A DNA stretch of 64,000 nt from an uncultured Acidobacteriota bacterium (GTDB taxonomy: Bacteria; Acidobacteriota; Terriglobia; Terriglobales; Acidobacteriaceae), in contig CAILAC010000012.1 in the NCBI GenBank assembly GCA_903832055.1, positions 148,991 to 212,990 on the forward strand. The letters run 5' to 3'. Numbering within the stretch: the stretch's first letter is position 1; every line of letters begins with the position of its first letter. The notes below the pieces were generated by a model, which ran no database searches, was not told where the DNA came from, and saw only the letters and a program-made list of their open reading frames with translations. Shown one piece after another: positions 17,701-26,673 of the stretch. The translations under genes and the position numbers were made by a program.

Positions 17701-20684
17701 ACAGTCGACGAGGTCGTCGGCGTGCTGCCGTCGGTCGTGTAGTAGATCGTCGCGCCCGCCGTGCTGTCCGTAATCGATACTGACTGCGTGCTCGTATACG
17801 TGCCCGCAGCTACCGAGAAGGTGGGCGTCGCTGTCGTGGTAGATCCGGCGCTTGAAGCGAAAGTCCATGAAAGGACAGCCTGGGTAGCGGTCAATCCACC
17901 GGTTGCAGCCGTAAATCCTACGTAAGCAGTATTGCTGCCAATCGAGGTGGGAAGATTGACCGTCCAGGAAGTCGACCAGCTAGCCAGTGTGACGGTGTCG
18001 GTAATCTTCATTGTTAGCGTTGTGCCGAGATACGTAAGATGCACGGCCATGACGTCGCCGCTGTGGAGATTGATGCCCGTAGTTCTTAGGTCAATTGCCG
18101 GAACGGTAGGACTGGCTCCGTTCAAATAGAGGCCGGTTGAATCCGGACCCTCTCCCGAAGAATTGTAAAGATCAAACTTGATGGCAGCAGAGTTACCGAT
18201 TCCCTGGTAGCCGAGCTGATAGCCGTTTCCGCCCATCGCTACGACGCTCTGGGATGCATTCTGGATCGTAAAGGTCATGCCGTCGGCAGATGGATTGGTC
18301 AACTTGAAGGTGAAGTCTGACGTGAATGTCTGGATATTGACGGGAGTCGAAAACCACGCTGAGCCAGCCTGTCCGGCAAGGCCGGTGGTGAGCAGCAGGG
18401 AAGAACCACTCAGGCGAGAGCTACCGTTGAGGTTGATTTGACCAGAAGCGCTCGTGAATCCTCCGCCAAAATTGACGCTAACCTGGCTGCTTTGGATAGT
18501 GTATGTCTGGGCGACAGGGGTGCTGGTGACCATACTCGGCGCGATTGCAATTGCCGTGATGGTCTCAGTCGAGGTGACGGAGATGGGTGCAGAATAGACA
18601 GTGGAAGCGGTTGTCGGTATTGAACCATCAACAGTGTAGTAAATCACCGCGCCTGCTGAAGGGTCGCTCAGGGTGATGCTCTGCGTGGTGGTGTACGTAC
18701 CCGTAGGAAGACTGAAAGTGACCGGACTGGTCACCGAACTGCTGGTAAACGTCGCGGATGCCTGGGCGCTGAGCAGCATGCCGGTGCCAATGGCGATGGC
18801 ATTGATCGTTTCAGTATTGCTTACCGTGATAGGTCCGGTATAAAGCGTGGATGACGTGGAGGCGGCAGTGCCGTTGGTTGTGTAGTAGATACTCGCACCG
18901 GGCGTTGCGTCGGTGATCGTCACCGTGATCGAACCCGTAAAGGATTCTGTGCCAGGACTAATGACAGGCGCGCTCGTCTGGGTTGCTCCGTTGAGGAGGC
19001 CATAAATGTCGATTTCGTTGGCTGCGCCAACATAGACTTTGCCGTTGGCGATCGTGGGCACCGCGAACTTGACAGCCGCACCGGCAGCGTCGCGCGCGGC
19101 GTTGGTGGAACTGGAATACAGGGTGGTCGCGACATTCGAGGCGGAGTGCGCTTGCAAAATCGCAGGACCACCGGTGGCGAACGCTTCCGAATTGATAGTC
19201 CAGACAATTCCCTGGGTGTTGCCGTTGGCAGAAATTGATGGCGTTGCGCCCGGGAAGGCGTACTGCTCCGTCGAGCGGGTAGGCGTTGTCGAAAGCAGGC
19301 CATTGTTGAGGGCAAATGACTTGAGATAGTCAAAGCGGCCCCAGAAGTAGACGTTGCCATTCCAGTACGCCGGTGAACTCCAGACGCCGACGTTGCCGAC
19401 TGCATACGACAGCTCCTGAATCACCTGGTCGGCTGTTGTGTTGTAGCCGCCCATATTTTCACGATTGAGCAAAAAGATGGAGCCTTGCTTGTCCGCCTGG
19501 ACGAGCAAATGGGGATTCGAACCCGTGGACTGGTTGGGCAATACCATGACACCGCCTGAACCGACGTCACCATCCTGAGCGGCAAGACTGGCCTGCTGTT
19601 TCGTGGTGAATTCGTCGGTAACCGTGGGCTGGCCATTGGTCAGATCAAGATTCAGGTGAGAATCGCCGTAATCCATGTTGTTGGTGTACGGCTTGGTCGC
19701 GTTGTAGTCGCCATTGCCGGTAACCGCGAACAAACGTCCGTATGGATGATTGACAGGGTCAACTTGATCCGCAGCCAGACCGGCACCGGATGCCCAGAAG
19801 CCGCCAGCAATTCCGTTAGGACTGGCACAGTAAACGCCGGCCTGCTTCAGCGTTGAGGCGTTGTAGCTGATGATCCATCCATGCCAGGGTCCACTGTCCT
19901 CGTGTGACGCAAAGCCGATGTAGACGATTCCATTGAGAAGAAGCAGTCCTGGCCGTTGATTGTGCCAGGCGGGATCAAACGAAAGGACACCATTGACGCT
20001 GCCGGTTCCTGTACCGGCTACAGAAGCCGCAATTGCGACCGGCCCGCCGAATTTCTCCGCCCCGCTGGTCACATCAAGCGCATGAAGTCGCTGGATCGTG
20101 GCTCCACCTTCGACGGTCTTGCTGACAACATATAAGGTGCCCGATACCGGGTCAATCACGGGCGTTCCGGTGATACCCACTTCCGGAGCAATGTCCGAGC
20201 CGGCAGGCCAGGGAACCGTCGTCGCTCCCACAGCAGCGCCGTGGGTCGTCGAGAGCATAGACGCCGTCCACAACGCGCTGGCGTTGGCCCCGGTGTTGCT
20301 GTCTGCATCAAACGCGTAGACCTGATCGTGTTCGGTTGCAACGTAGACCACGTTGTGCGTCACACCGTTGATCACAACTCCAGACAAATATAGGGGTTGG
20401 GCATACACCTGACCGACAACCGACTGAGAAAACAATTTACCAAAGAGGGTTGGATTCACATTGCTGGTGTTCAGAATCGTTTCGCTCAGATTCTGTCCGG
20501 TGCGGCCAATGTCGTTCTGATAGGTCGTCACATTGACCTGCCCTTGGACCATCGCCGTCGCCATCACGGCAATGGTGATCGAAGCCAGCGCTGGAAGAGC
20601 GACTGACCGGCAACGGCGCAACCATGACATGCCGGTCTCCACTCTGATGAACGCGTTTTCGATGAACTTCGATCCAAGCGACAT
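14727..20684 (-). CDS. Giant secreted protein: quinoprotein-like domain, 12 chitobiase-C-like repeats, 2 lectin-like domains
   Basis: A 1985-aa exported protein. The start is supported by GGAGG 7 nt upstream of the ATG. A signal anchor lies at about residues 29-47. Residues about 50-560 look like a PQQ/beta-propeller-type repeat fold (YVATEHDQVYAFDAD, TLYVVSKTVEGG, VYVGAANEIDIYG). Then come twelve roughly 82-residue repeats of the chitobiase/hexosaminidase C-terminal (CHB_HEX_C) type with signature GATIYYTT(N/D)GSTPTTSST. The order is two repeats, one legume-type lectin-like domain (about 730-940), ten repeats, and a second lectin-like domain at the C-terminus. Each lectin domain ends GLTA(T/I)Q-V-L-W. 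No protease or sortase motif is seen. A surface carbohydrate-binding or adhesion role is inferred; function is unproven. Confidence 0.85.
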   Translation of the reverse strand: MSLGSKFIENAFIRVETGMSWLRRCRSVALPALASITIAVMATAMVQGQVNVTTYQNDIGRTGQNLSETILNTSNVNPTLFGKLFSQSVVGQVYAQPLYLSGVVINGVTHNVVYVATEHDQVYAFDADSNTGANASALWTASMLSTTHGAAVGATTVPWPAGSDIAPEVGITGTPVIDPVSGTLYVVSKTVEGGATIQRLHALDVTSGAEKFGGPVAIAASVAGTGTGSVNGVLSFDPAWHNQRPGLLLLNGIVYIGFASHEDSGPWHGWIISYNASTLKQAGVYCASPNGIAGGFWASGAGLAADQVDPVNHPYGRLFAVTGNGDYNATKPYTNNMDYGDSHLNLDLTNGQPTVTDEFTTKQQASLAAQDGDVGSGGVMVLPNQSTGSNPHLLVQADKQGSIFLLNRENMGGYNTTADQVIQELSYAVGNVGVWSSPAYWNGNVYFWGRFDYLKSFALNNGLLSTTPTRSTEQYAFPGATPSISANGNTQGIVWTINSEAFATGGPAILQAHSASNVATTLYSSSTNAARDAAGAAVKFAVPTIANGKVYVGAANEIDIYGLLNGATQTSAPVISPGTESFTGSITVTITDATPGASIYYTTNGTAASTSSTLYTGPITVSNTETINAIAIGTGMLLSAQASATFTSSSVTSPVTFSLPTGTYTTTQSITLSDPSAGAVIYYTVDGSIPTTASTVYSAPISVTSTETITAIAIAPSMVTSTPVAQTYTIQSSQVSVNFGGGFTSASGQINLNGSSRLSGSSLLLTTGLAGQAGSAWFSTPVNIQTFTSDFTFKLTNPSADGMTFTIQNASQSVVAMGGNGYQLGYQGIGNSAAIKFDLYNSSGEGPDSTGLYLNGASPTVPAIDLRTTGINLHSGDVMAVHLTYLGTTLTMKITDTVTLASWSTSWTVNLPTSIGSNTAYVGFTAATGGLTATQAVLSWTFASSAGSTTTATPTFSVAAGTYTSTQSVSITDSTAGATIYYTTDGSTPTTSSTVYSGPISVSTTETINAIAVATGYTTSAVATAAYTINPPAATPTFSLAAGTYTSTQSVSITDSTAGATIYYTTNGSTPTTSSTIYSGPISVSTTETINAIAVATGFSTSAVATAAYTINPPAATPTFSLAAGTYTSTQSVSIADSTAGATIYYTTNGSTPTTSSTVYAGPISVSTTETINAIAVATGFSTSAVATAAYTINPPAATPTFSLAAGTYTSTQSVSIADSTAGATIYYTTNGSTPTTSSTVYSGPISVSTTETINAIAVATGFSTSAVATAAYTISTATQASTPVITPSGGVYNSAQSVTISDATPGAAIYYTINGTTPTAASTLYKSPITIANSFTLQAIAVASGLSNSAVATATYSLVDATPVLSLAAGTYTGTQTLTITCASPTAGIWYTTNGINPQANPAVATKYTGPITISATETVKVQAIQTGFTASPIVSASYTIQPGTAAPVFSPAAGSYGPAQQVTISDSTAGAVIYYTADGSTPTTSSAVYAGPITVAASQTLQAIAATSASTASSVTVAAYTINGPAAAPGFSLLPGTYTGTQTVSITDSTAGATIYYTTNGSAPTTSSTVYAGPISVSVSETINAIAVASGYSTSAVSSATYTISSQAAAPVISPAGGTYTGAQAVTLTDSTPGATIYFTVDGSTPTTASFFYTAPISVTASETLKAMAVAPGYSNSAIVTAVYTISQLTPAATPTFSVAAGNYSSAQSVALSDATAGATIYYTTNGSVPTTSSAVYSAPINVATSQTINAIAVASGFSTSAVATATYTIGTATPTINYSSGFNATGLSMNNGASLVGSALQLTDGGAGEARTGWFATPVNVQKFTTDFNFQATSAVADGFTFAIQNASKGPYALGGNASYLGYGLIGTSVAVKFDLYSTGGSVAGTTGFYTNGAVPNTPEIDLTGSGVDLHSGNVMHAHVVYDGTTLSLTITDTVTNATFTTSTAINIPAIVGKNTAYVGFTGSTGGLTAIQNVLNWTYTVN
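16864..17847 (-). repeat. Four tandem near-identical 246-bp coding repeats
   Basis: Within the giant gene, four consecutive 82-codon units begin at 16864, 17110, 17356 and 17602 (GTGTATGCAGCCGTCGC in each), an exact 246-bp period. They differ at only a few bases each, whereas the other eight repeats of the same family in this gene have diverged strongly. This points to recent duplication or gene conversion. Confidence 0.9.
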
Positions 20685-21359
20685 TGCCTATCCTCCAAAA
20701 TTTCTTTTCCCGGGAACGCTCAATACCCACTTCTTGTTGAAACTGCGCAGCCCGATGTTTCCTGTTCACTCACCCACCGGAGACAATTTCGCGATTTCGC
20801 GCAAGGCGAATGCAAATTCCTCCGCTGCATGTACAGCGATCCGGTAGTCTCCCAATGAAGTTGACGCAGGAATCCGTGAATTCAACCTATCCCGCGTACA
20901 ACATTCGGGTCGAACGACCAATTGTTGTTTCTGAAATGTGCGATGCAGAACTTCCGGGACGAGTTGCCCGCGAAGCACTGGTTCCACTCTTCAATAGTAC
21001 GATTCTTCTGCTATATGCGGAAAATCACAATTCCCCGTTGGTGCGTTGGCTTCGACCAAATAGTAACCGAATCAGAACTATTTCAATAAGAGGAATAGCT
21101 TGGCACGATATTACCGAATTTCCCTAAAGTCTTTTCGTTCCCCGCAAAATCAACCATATGCGCATGCAACAGACGCCATAGTTTTTCCATTATTCCCGTT
21201 TTTTTGGAAGTTAATCCGGCGAATCATCTTCCAGTCAGCCTCTAATCGTGCAACTAATACTGCACTATATATGATGCAACATTCTACGCCCGGCACCTAC
21301 CGAATTGCTTGCGCAGTGGACCCTGAAGCCGATCCACTGCGCCGCTGAGTTAATTCTCA
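20685..21359. other. AT-richer intergenic region, no gene recognised
   Basis: About 675 bp of clearly lower GC than its surroundings. One 105-codon frame exists on the plus strand (20810-21127), but it has no signal peptide, no recognisable domain and unusual composition, so I do not call it. The promoter of the giant secreted protein should lie at its left end (ribosome-binding site GGAGG at 20691-20695). Confidence 0.45.
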
Positions 21360-22283
21360 TTAAATATCACAAAGGTCGACAGCCTGGCGAAGCGATGTTA
21401 GAGGATCTCTCGAAGGCACAAACTCATGAGCTACATAGCCCTTGTAATTAGTCGACGCGATGCCTCTCATAACTGCCGCCCAGTTCACTTCCTGCTGGTC
21501 GTCGAGCTCGTGACGGCCCGGTACGCCGCCGGTGTGATAGTGGCCAAACCATTGCCCATGCTCGCGAATCGTGGCGATCAGGTCTCCCTCCATGATCTGC
21601 ATATGATAGATATCGTAGAGCAGCTTGATGCTGGGAGAATTGACCTCTTCCATAACTCGCACTCCCCAGGTACTGTGGTCGCACATATAGTCGTGGTGAT
21701 CGTGCTTGCTATTGAGCAGCTCAAGGCAGAGTGTGACGCCGTGATCTTCAATGAGGGGGCGCAGCCGCTTGAGGCCGACGATGGTATTGCGCGCGCCCTC
21801 CTCGTCAGACATGCCCGCCCTTTGCCCCGAGAAGGTGATTACGTTGGGCACTCCCGCCTTCGTGGCAGCCGGCAGGTTCTTGCGCATGGCAGCCTCGATC
21901 GCATCGTGGTTTTCGATCCGGTTGAGCGCATGGTTGATTTCGCCCCCACCAACGTAACCCATCGAGCACAAAAGTCCGTAACGCCGGGGAACCTCGAACT
22001 CCTCAGGTTGCAGTAAATCAATGGCCTGGAGTCCAATCTCGACGGCATACTGGCAGAGTTCGTCGAGCGTCTGCTTTGGATAGCACCACCGGGAAACGGA
22101 CTGGCGGATGTTGTTTTTCCTTTTGATCGGGGTCGACTTGGGTGCGTCCGACGAAAGTGCACCGGGGTTGGAATCCACGCGCGCGGCTGAACCAGTGGCG
22201 CTTTCGGCTGACATCGGCAAACAGATCGATGCTGCCATGGCTAAACCACCCTCGAATACTTGGCGACGATTGAAAGCGCTCAT
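21360..22283 (-). CDS. Secreted TIM-barrel sugar isomerase/epimerase (hydroxypyruvate isomerase-like)
   Basis: A 307-aa protein whose N-terminus NRRQVFEGGLAMAASICLP looks like a twin-arginine (Tat) export signal, so folding before export is likely. The body is an AP-endonuclease-2-type TIM barrel with metal-binding acidic and His residues in CLELLNSKHDHHDYMCD, LLYDIYHMQ and GHYHTGGVPGRHE, as in hydroxypyruvate isomerase and xylose-isomerase-like proteins. It ends AHEFVPSRDPLTSLRQAVDLCDI. The length is normal. It is isolated from other metabolic genes, so the substrate is unknown. Confidence 0.88.
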   Translation of the reverse strand: MSAFNRRQVFEGGLAMAASICLPMSAESATGSAARVDSNPGALSSDAPKSTPIKRKNNIRQSVSRWCYPKQTLDELCQYAVEIGLQAIDLLQPEEFEVPRRYGLLCSMGYVGGGEINHALNRIENHDAIEAAMRKNLPAATKAGVPNVITFSGQRAGMSDEEGARNTIVGLKRLRPLIEDHGVTLCLELLNSKHDHHDYMCDHSTWGVRVMEEVNSPSIKLLYDIYHMQIMEGDLIATIREHGQWFGHYHTGGVPGRHELDDQQEVNWAAVMRGIASTNYKGYVAHEFVPSRDPLTSLRQAVDLCDI

Positions 22284-22783
22284 GAAGCTGATACTCCTTG
22301 ACGATCGGGTTAATCAAACAAAGGGCCACCAGACCTTGTCTGGCGGTTCCGCACGTTCCTTTTGCGATTGCGTGTGCCCACAAATACTAAATCGTGCTGG
22401 AGCCGTTTGGTCAATGGAAAGAATCCTGAGGTAACGTGACCTCAGGAGATCGCTGAACGGCCACGTCGAAACAGATGAGGGGTGGCGCGACATTTCTACG
22501 CGTATTCATTCAAGAGAGCTTATGCGGGTCGGACTCGCCGGATTCCATGACCAGTCCCCGGCGCAGAGTTCAGCTACGAAGAGCCAGACGTGAGGTGACC
22601 TGAATCTGTTGAGTTCGTTCGGCCCCAACAGTCCTTCCGGTCCTCTTCGATTGAAGTGAGCTGCAATAATCAGTTTTTACTCCCAACAATCACATGAGCA
22701 GGAATAAGATGAACGGCATCCCCCTGGTTGACTTTGTTGATGAGCCTGAATATTTCCCCCCCAGAACTGAGAGGTAGGTTGTG
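22284..22783. other. Divergent promoter region, no gene recognised
   Basis: About 500 bp between the Tat-exported isomerase and the S53 protease. No ORF with coding character and no strong hairpin was seen. A GAGAGGTAGG ribosome-binding region at 22769-22778 precedes the protease start. Confidence 0.4.
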
Positions 22784-25700
22784 ATGAGAATTTTAAAAGT
22801 GACAGGGTTGGCAGGGTGCCTTGCCCTCGGAATCATTAGCGTGACTTCAGCCCTGGCGCAGGATGCTGCGCTGAGCGGCCAGGACACTGCCGCCCTGCAA
22901 ACCACAGCTTCCCGAATCACGGAGCGAATTGATGATTCCAGGCTGGTGCGGTTACCTGGCAACATCCATCCTCAGGCGCGTGCAGAGTTCGACCGGGGCG
23001 CGGTCGCCCCTTCGTTGCCGATGGAACGCATCCAGCTGCTGCTGAAGCGCAGCCCGCAGCAGGAAGCGGCTCTGGTGAAGTTCATGGACGAGCAAATCAA
23101 TCCAAAATCTCCCAACTTCCACCACTGGCTGACGCCGGAGCAGTTTGGCTCGCTCTATGGACCGTCCACCTATGACATTCAGGCGGTCACAAACTGGCTT
23201 CAGAATCACGGATTCTCGATCGGTCAGGTGACCAAAGGTCGGACAATCATCGAATTTTCAGGCACGGCTGCTCAGGTGCAGGAGACATTTCACACTGAGA
23301 TCCATCACTTCAACGTAGAAGGTGAAAGCCACATTGCCAACGTGAGTGATCCGCAAATCCCGGCGGCGCTCAGCCCGGTGATTACCGGCATCGTCTCGCT
23401 GCACAACTTCTTTGCCAAGCCGATGAATCACTACCTGGGCGACTTCATCCGCGACAAGAAGACCGGCGGTTGGACCCCGCTCAGCGTGAAGAGAACTCCT
23501 GAGCCGCTGTTCACCGTGCCCGGTTCGACCCCGACTTTTGAGTTGATCGCGCCATTTGACTTTGCGACGATTTACAACCTCACACCGCTTTGGAATGCCG
23601 GCATCGACGGCACGGGACAGACCGTAGCCATCGCCGGACGGTCTGATGTGAGCCTTGCCGACGTGCAGAAGTTTCGATCAGGCTTTGGCCTGCCCGCCAA
23701 TGACCCGGTTTTCATCGTCAATGGAACCGATCCCGGTGTGCCGACGGCCAATGACAAGGTTGAAAACACGCTGGATGTGGAATGGTCAGGCGCGGCAGCA
23801 CCGAAGGCCACAATCAAATTCGTCACCACCGCGAGCACCAATTCCTCAGACGGCGCATCGGCTTCGGCAATCTACATCATCAATAACAACGTCGCCAAGA
23901 TCATGAGCTTCAGCTATGGCAACTGCGAACTGAAGTACGGCACCGCCGGCAATGCCTTCAACAACTCCCTCTGGCAGCAGGCAGCGGCGCAGGGCATTAC
24001 CGCCTTTGTCGCTTCTGGCGATCAGGGTTCGGCGGCCTGTGACGGAGGCGGCACGCCTCCCTACGGGGCAGGCAGCGGCTTGCAGGTAAGCGGTTCATCC
24101 TCCACGCCGTATAACGTCGCTGTGGGTGGTACTGACTTCAACTGGGCCAATCTTGCCAAGAGCTACTGGAGCAGCACCAACGCCACCAATGGCTCCTCGG
24201 CCCTCAGCTATATTCCCGAGGTTCCGTGGAATGGCACCTGCGCCAGCACCTCGGTAAACCTGCTGTATGGCTTCACCGCAGCGGGCTACGACACTGAACA
24301 GGCCTGCAACTATGACTTCATCAATAGCTTTGACACCAACTTTCTGAGCGTCACCGGCGGCACCGGCGGGGTAAGCCGCTGCACCGCTCCGACAGGCACC
24401 ACTGCAGCGACATGTGCCGGCGGCTACGCCAAGCCCTCCTGGCAGGTCGGCACGGGCGTTCCCGCAGACGGAAAACGTGACGTACCGGACGTCTCTCTCT
24501 TTGCCGCAGGCGGAGAACTGCATGATGCCTACGTCATCTGCGACTCTCAAACCAATCCCTGCACCTACACCAGCCCTACGACCGCCTTGACCCAGGCTGT
24601 TGGCGGCACTTCCGTTGCCTCGCCTGCCATGGCCGGCATCATGGCGCTGATCAATCAGAAAATGGGCTCCGCCCAGGGCAATGCGAACGCCGGATTCTAC
24701 GCCCTGGCGGCCAAGGATACCCGCTCCGCCTGCAACACGGTCACGGTGGCAGGAGGCAATACCTGCAATTTCTACGACGTCACCACTGACAACAACGCAG
24801 TACCGTGTGTTCCTGGAACACAGAACTGCAACGTCATCCATGCCGGTGATGCAGTTGGAATCGTGAGTGGCTACTCATCCACCACCGGGTACGACCTGGC
24901 TACCGGTCTCGGCTCAGTGAATGCCAACAACCTGGTCAACAATTGGGCGAGCGTTACTCCGACCCCGGCTATCACCTTTTCACCTACCAGCCTTTCCTTT
25001 CCCTCGACACTGGCCGGAGCTACATCCGCTGCGCTCACCGTCACCATCAAAAATACGGGGACGGGCGCTATGACCCTGACCTCTGAAACACTCACCGGGG
25101 CCAATGCTTCCGCCTACCTGATCTCAGCGAATACCTGCGGGGCCTCCCTTGCGGTCAACGCTACATGTGTCGTATCGATCCAGTTCAAGCCCCCAACAGC
25201 AAACCAGTTTTCGGCAGCACTCACGGTCGCCGATAACGTCGCGGGTTCTCCCCAGGCAGTCACCATCATCGGAACCGGCACCAATCCGCCGCTCACCGTC
25301 ACCGTCTCACCGGCAACGCTCACCTTTGCCTCAACAAATGTCGGCGCAACGACTGCGGCACAAGCGGTCACCATCAAAAACACGGGTACGACTGCCGTCA
25401 CGCTGACTTCAGAGACTCTTACCGGTACCAACGCTTCCTCGTACCTGATCTCCGGTAACACCTGCACCAGTTCGCTCGCGGTAAGCGCTACGTGCATCGT
25501 CTCGGTAGAATTCAAACCGACGACCACCGGCACCCTGACCGCATCGCTTTCGGTAGCCGACAACGCAACCGGTTCACCACAATCGGTAGCTCTATCGGGG
25601 ATTGGGGCGTCTACCTCCACATTCACAGTCTCGCTTTCGCCTGCTGCGCTCACATTTGCTTCAACTGCTGTGGGAGTGACGACGGCGGCGCAGGTTGTGA

Positions 25701-26590
25701 CCATCAAGAACACCGGGACCGGCACAGTCTCTCTTACCTCAGAGACCATCACCGGCACCAACGCCACATCCTTCCTTAAGTCGGCAACCACTTGCGGAGC
25801 AACACTGGCGGCGGCAGCAAGCTGCACAGTTTCTGTGACCTTCAAGCCGCTCACCACCGGCGCGCTTACCGGCAGTCTCTCGGTCGCAGATAACGCATCC
25901 GGATCGCCTCAAACCGTTGCACTCACCGGAACTGGGGTTACGGGCACCACTCCTACGGTGACCGTGACGCCAACGACGATTGCCTTCCCGGCGCAGGTGC
26001 TTGGAACTACGAGCGACGCCCAGACCGTAACCGTCAAAAACACTGGCACCGTCGCCGTGACCATCAGTTCCATCGCGCTGGGCGGCACCAACCCGACTGC
26101 CTTCCTGGAAATTGGCAGCTGCGGATCCACCCTAGCAGCCGGAGCTTCCTGCTCGCTCTACGTCGCCTTCCAGCCCGCAACGGCGGTAGCGCTCACGGCA
26201 ACTCTGAGCATTACCGACAATGCCACCGGCTCGCCACAAAAGGTGACACTGACGGGAACGGGAACTACAGCTCCGGTGGTCAAGTTGAGTACAACCGCTC
26301 TCGCCTTCGGAACCGTCAAGTCTGGAACGACGTCACCGGCGAAGGTCGTCACCATCACTAACTCCGGTAAGGCTGCCCTCAGTATTCTGGGAATCAACCT
26401 GGTCGGCACTAGTCCGTCTTCGTTCGTGGAACTCAATTCCTGCACGTCTACGCTGGCACCGAGCGCAAGTTGCTCGGTCTATGTCGCATTTACACCCAAG
26501 GCAGTCGGCGCGGTTACCGCGACGCTCAGCATCGTCGATTTGGGAAGCACCACCACCCAGACCGTCGCGCTCAGCGGCACCGGCAACTAG
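22784..26590 (+). CDS. S53 family (sedolisin/kumamolisin) secreted protease with five Ig-like repeats
   Basis: A 1268-aa acid protease precursor. The signal peptide is residues 1-24. A Pro-kumamolisin activation domain spans about 50-215 (ending SPVITGIVSLHNFF). The S53 catalytic domain spans about 250-725. Catalytic residues are visible: Glu327 and Asp331 in VENTLDVEW, and Ser610 in GGTSVASPAMAG. The Ca-site Asp lies toward the end of the domain. Five repeats of about 105 residues follow (choice-of-anchor-D/ASH-like), each with a VTIKNTGT-type strand, a C-x-SLA-x-ASC disulfide pair and a GSPQ-V-L-GTG ending. Start is ATG 22784; a GTG sits directly before it. S53 enzymes of this form are common in acidobacteria and act at low pH. 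Confidence 0.93.
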   Translation: MRILKVTGLAGCLALGIISVTSALAQDAALSGQDTAALQTTASRITERIDDSRLVRLPGNIHPQARAEFDRGAVAPSLPMERIQLLLKRSPQQEAALVKFMDEQINPKSPNFHHWLTPEQFGSLYGPSTYDIQAVTNWLQNHGFSIGQVTKGRTIIEFSGTAAQVQETFHTEIHHFNVEGESHIANVSDPQIPAALSPVITGIVSLHNFFAKPMNHYLGDFIRDKKTGGWTPLSVKRTPEPLFTVPGSTPTFELIAPFDFATIYNLTPLWNAGIDGTGQTVAIAGRSDVSLADVQKFRSGFGLPANDPVFIVNGTDPGVPTANDKVENTLDVEWSGAAAPKATIKFVTTASTNSSDGASASAIYIINNNVAKIMSFSYGNCELKYGTAGNAFNNSLWQQAAAQGITAFVASGDQGSAACDGGGTPPYGAGSGLQVSGSSSTPYNVAVGGTDFNWANLAKSYWSSTNATNGSSALSYIPEVPWNGTCASTSVNLLYGFTAAGYDTEQACNYDFINSFDTNFLSVTGGTGGVSRCTAPTGTTAATCAGGYAKPSWQVGTGVPADGKRDVPDVSLFAAGGELHDAYVICDSQTNPCTYTSPTTALTQAVGGTSVASPAMAGIMALINQKMGSAQGNANAGFYALAAKDTRSACNTVTVAGGNTCNFYDVTTDNNAVPCVPGTQNCNVIHAGDAVGIVSGYSSTTGYDLATGLGSVNANNLVNNWASVTPTPAITFSPTSLSFPSTLAGATSAALTVTIKNTGTGAMTLTSETLTGANASAYLISANTCGASLAVNATCVVSIQFKPPTANQFSAALTVADNVAGSPQAVTIIGTGTNPPLTVTVSPATLTFASTNVGATTAAQAVTIKNTGTTAVTLTSETLTGTNASSYLISGNTCTSSLAVSATCIVSVEFKPTTTGTLTASLSVADNATGSPQSVALSGIGASTSTFTVSLSPAALTFASTAVGVTTAAQVVTIKNTGTGTVSLTSETITGTNATSFLKSATTCGATLAAAASCTVSVTFKPLTTGALTGSLSVADNASGSPQTVALTGTGVTGTTPTVTVTPTTIAFPAQVLGTTSDAQTVTVKNTGTVAVTISSIALGGTNPTAFLEIGSCGSTLAAGASCSLYVAFQPATAVALTATLSITDNATGSPQKVTLTGTGTTAPVVKLSTTALAFGTVKSGTTSPAKVVTITNSGKAALSILGINLVGTSPSSFVELNSCTSTLAPSASCSVYVAFTPKAVGAVTATLSIVDLGSTTTQTVALSGTGN

Positions 26591-26605
26591 CAGCTGCACA
26601 ATCAC

Positions 26606-26651
26606 AAGAGCCAGTTGGAACACTCCTTAGAGGAGAGTCCAACTGGCTCTT
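26606..26651. terminator. Rho-independent terminator, bidirectional
   Basis: A 14-bp perfect stem (AAGAGCCAGTTGGA with TCCAACTGGCTCTT), with an inner CTCC/GGAG pairing, is followed by TTC and a T-rich stretch. It sits 15 bp after the protease stop and 22 bp before the end of the convergent S1-domain gene, so it serves both. Confidence 0.88.
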
Positions 26652-26673
26652 TTCTTGTTGCTGGCCGGAACTC

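Noticed and set aside
14727-20684. CRISPR-like array from the regular 246-bp repeats
   Set aside because: The repeats are in-frame coding units much longer than CRISPR repeats and without spacers.
20810-21127. 105-codon frame in the AT-rich gap
   Set aside because: No ribosome-binding site, domain or composition typical of genes here.
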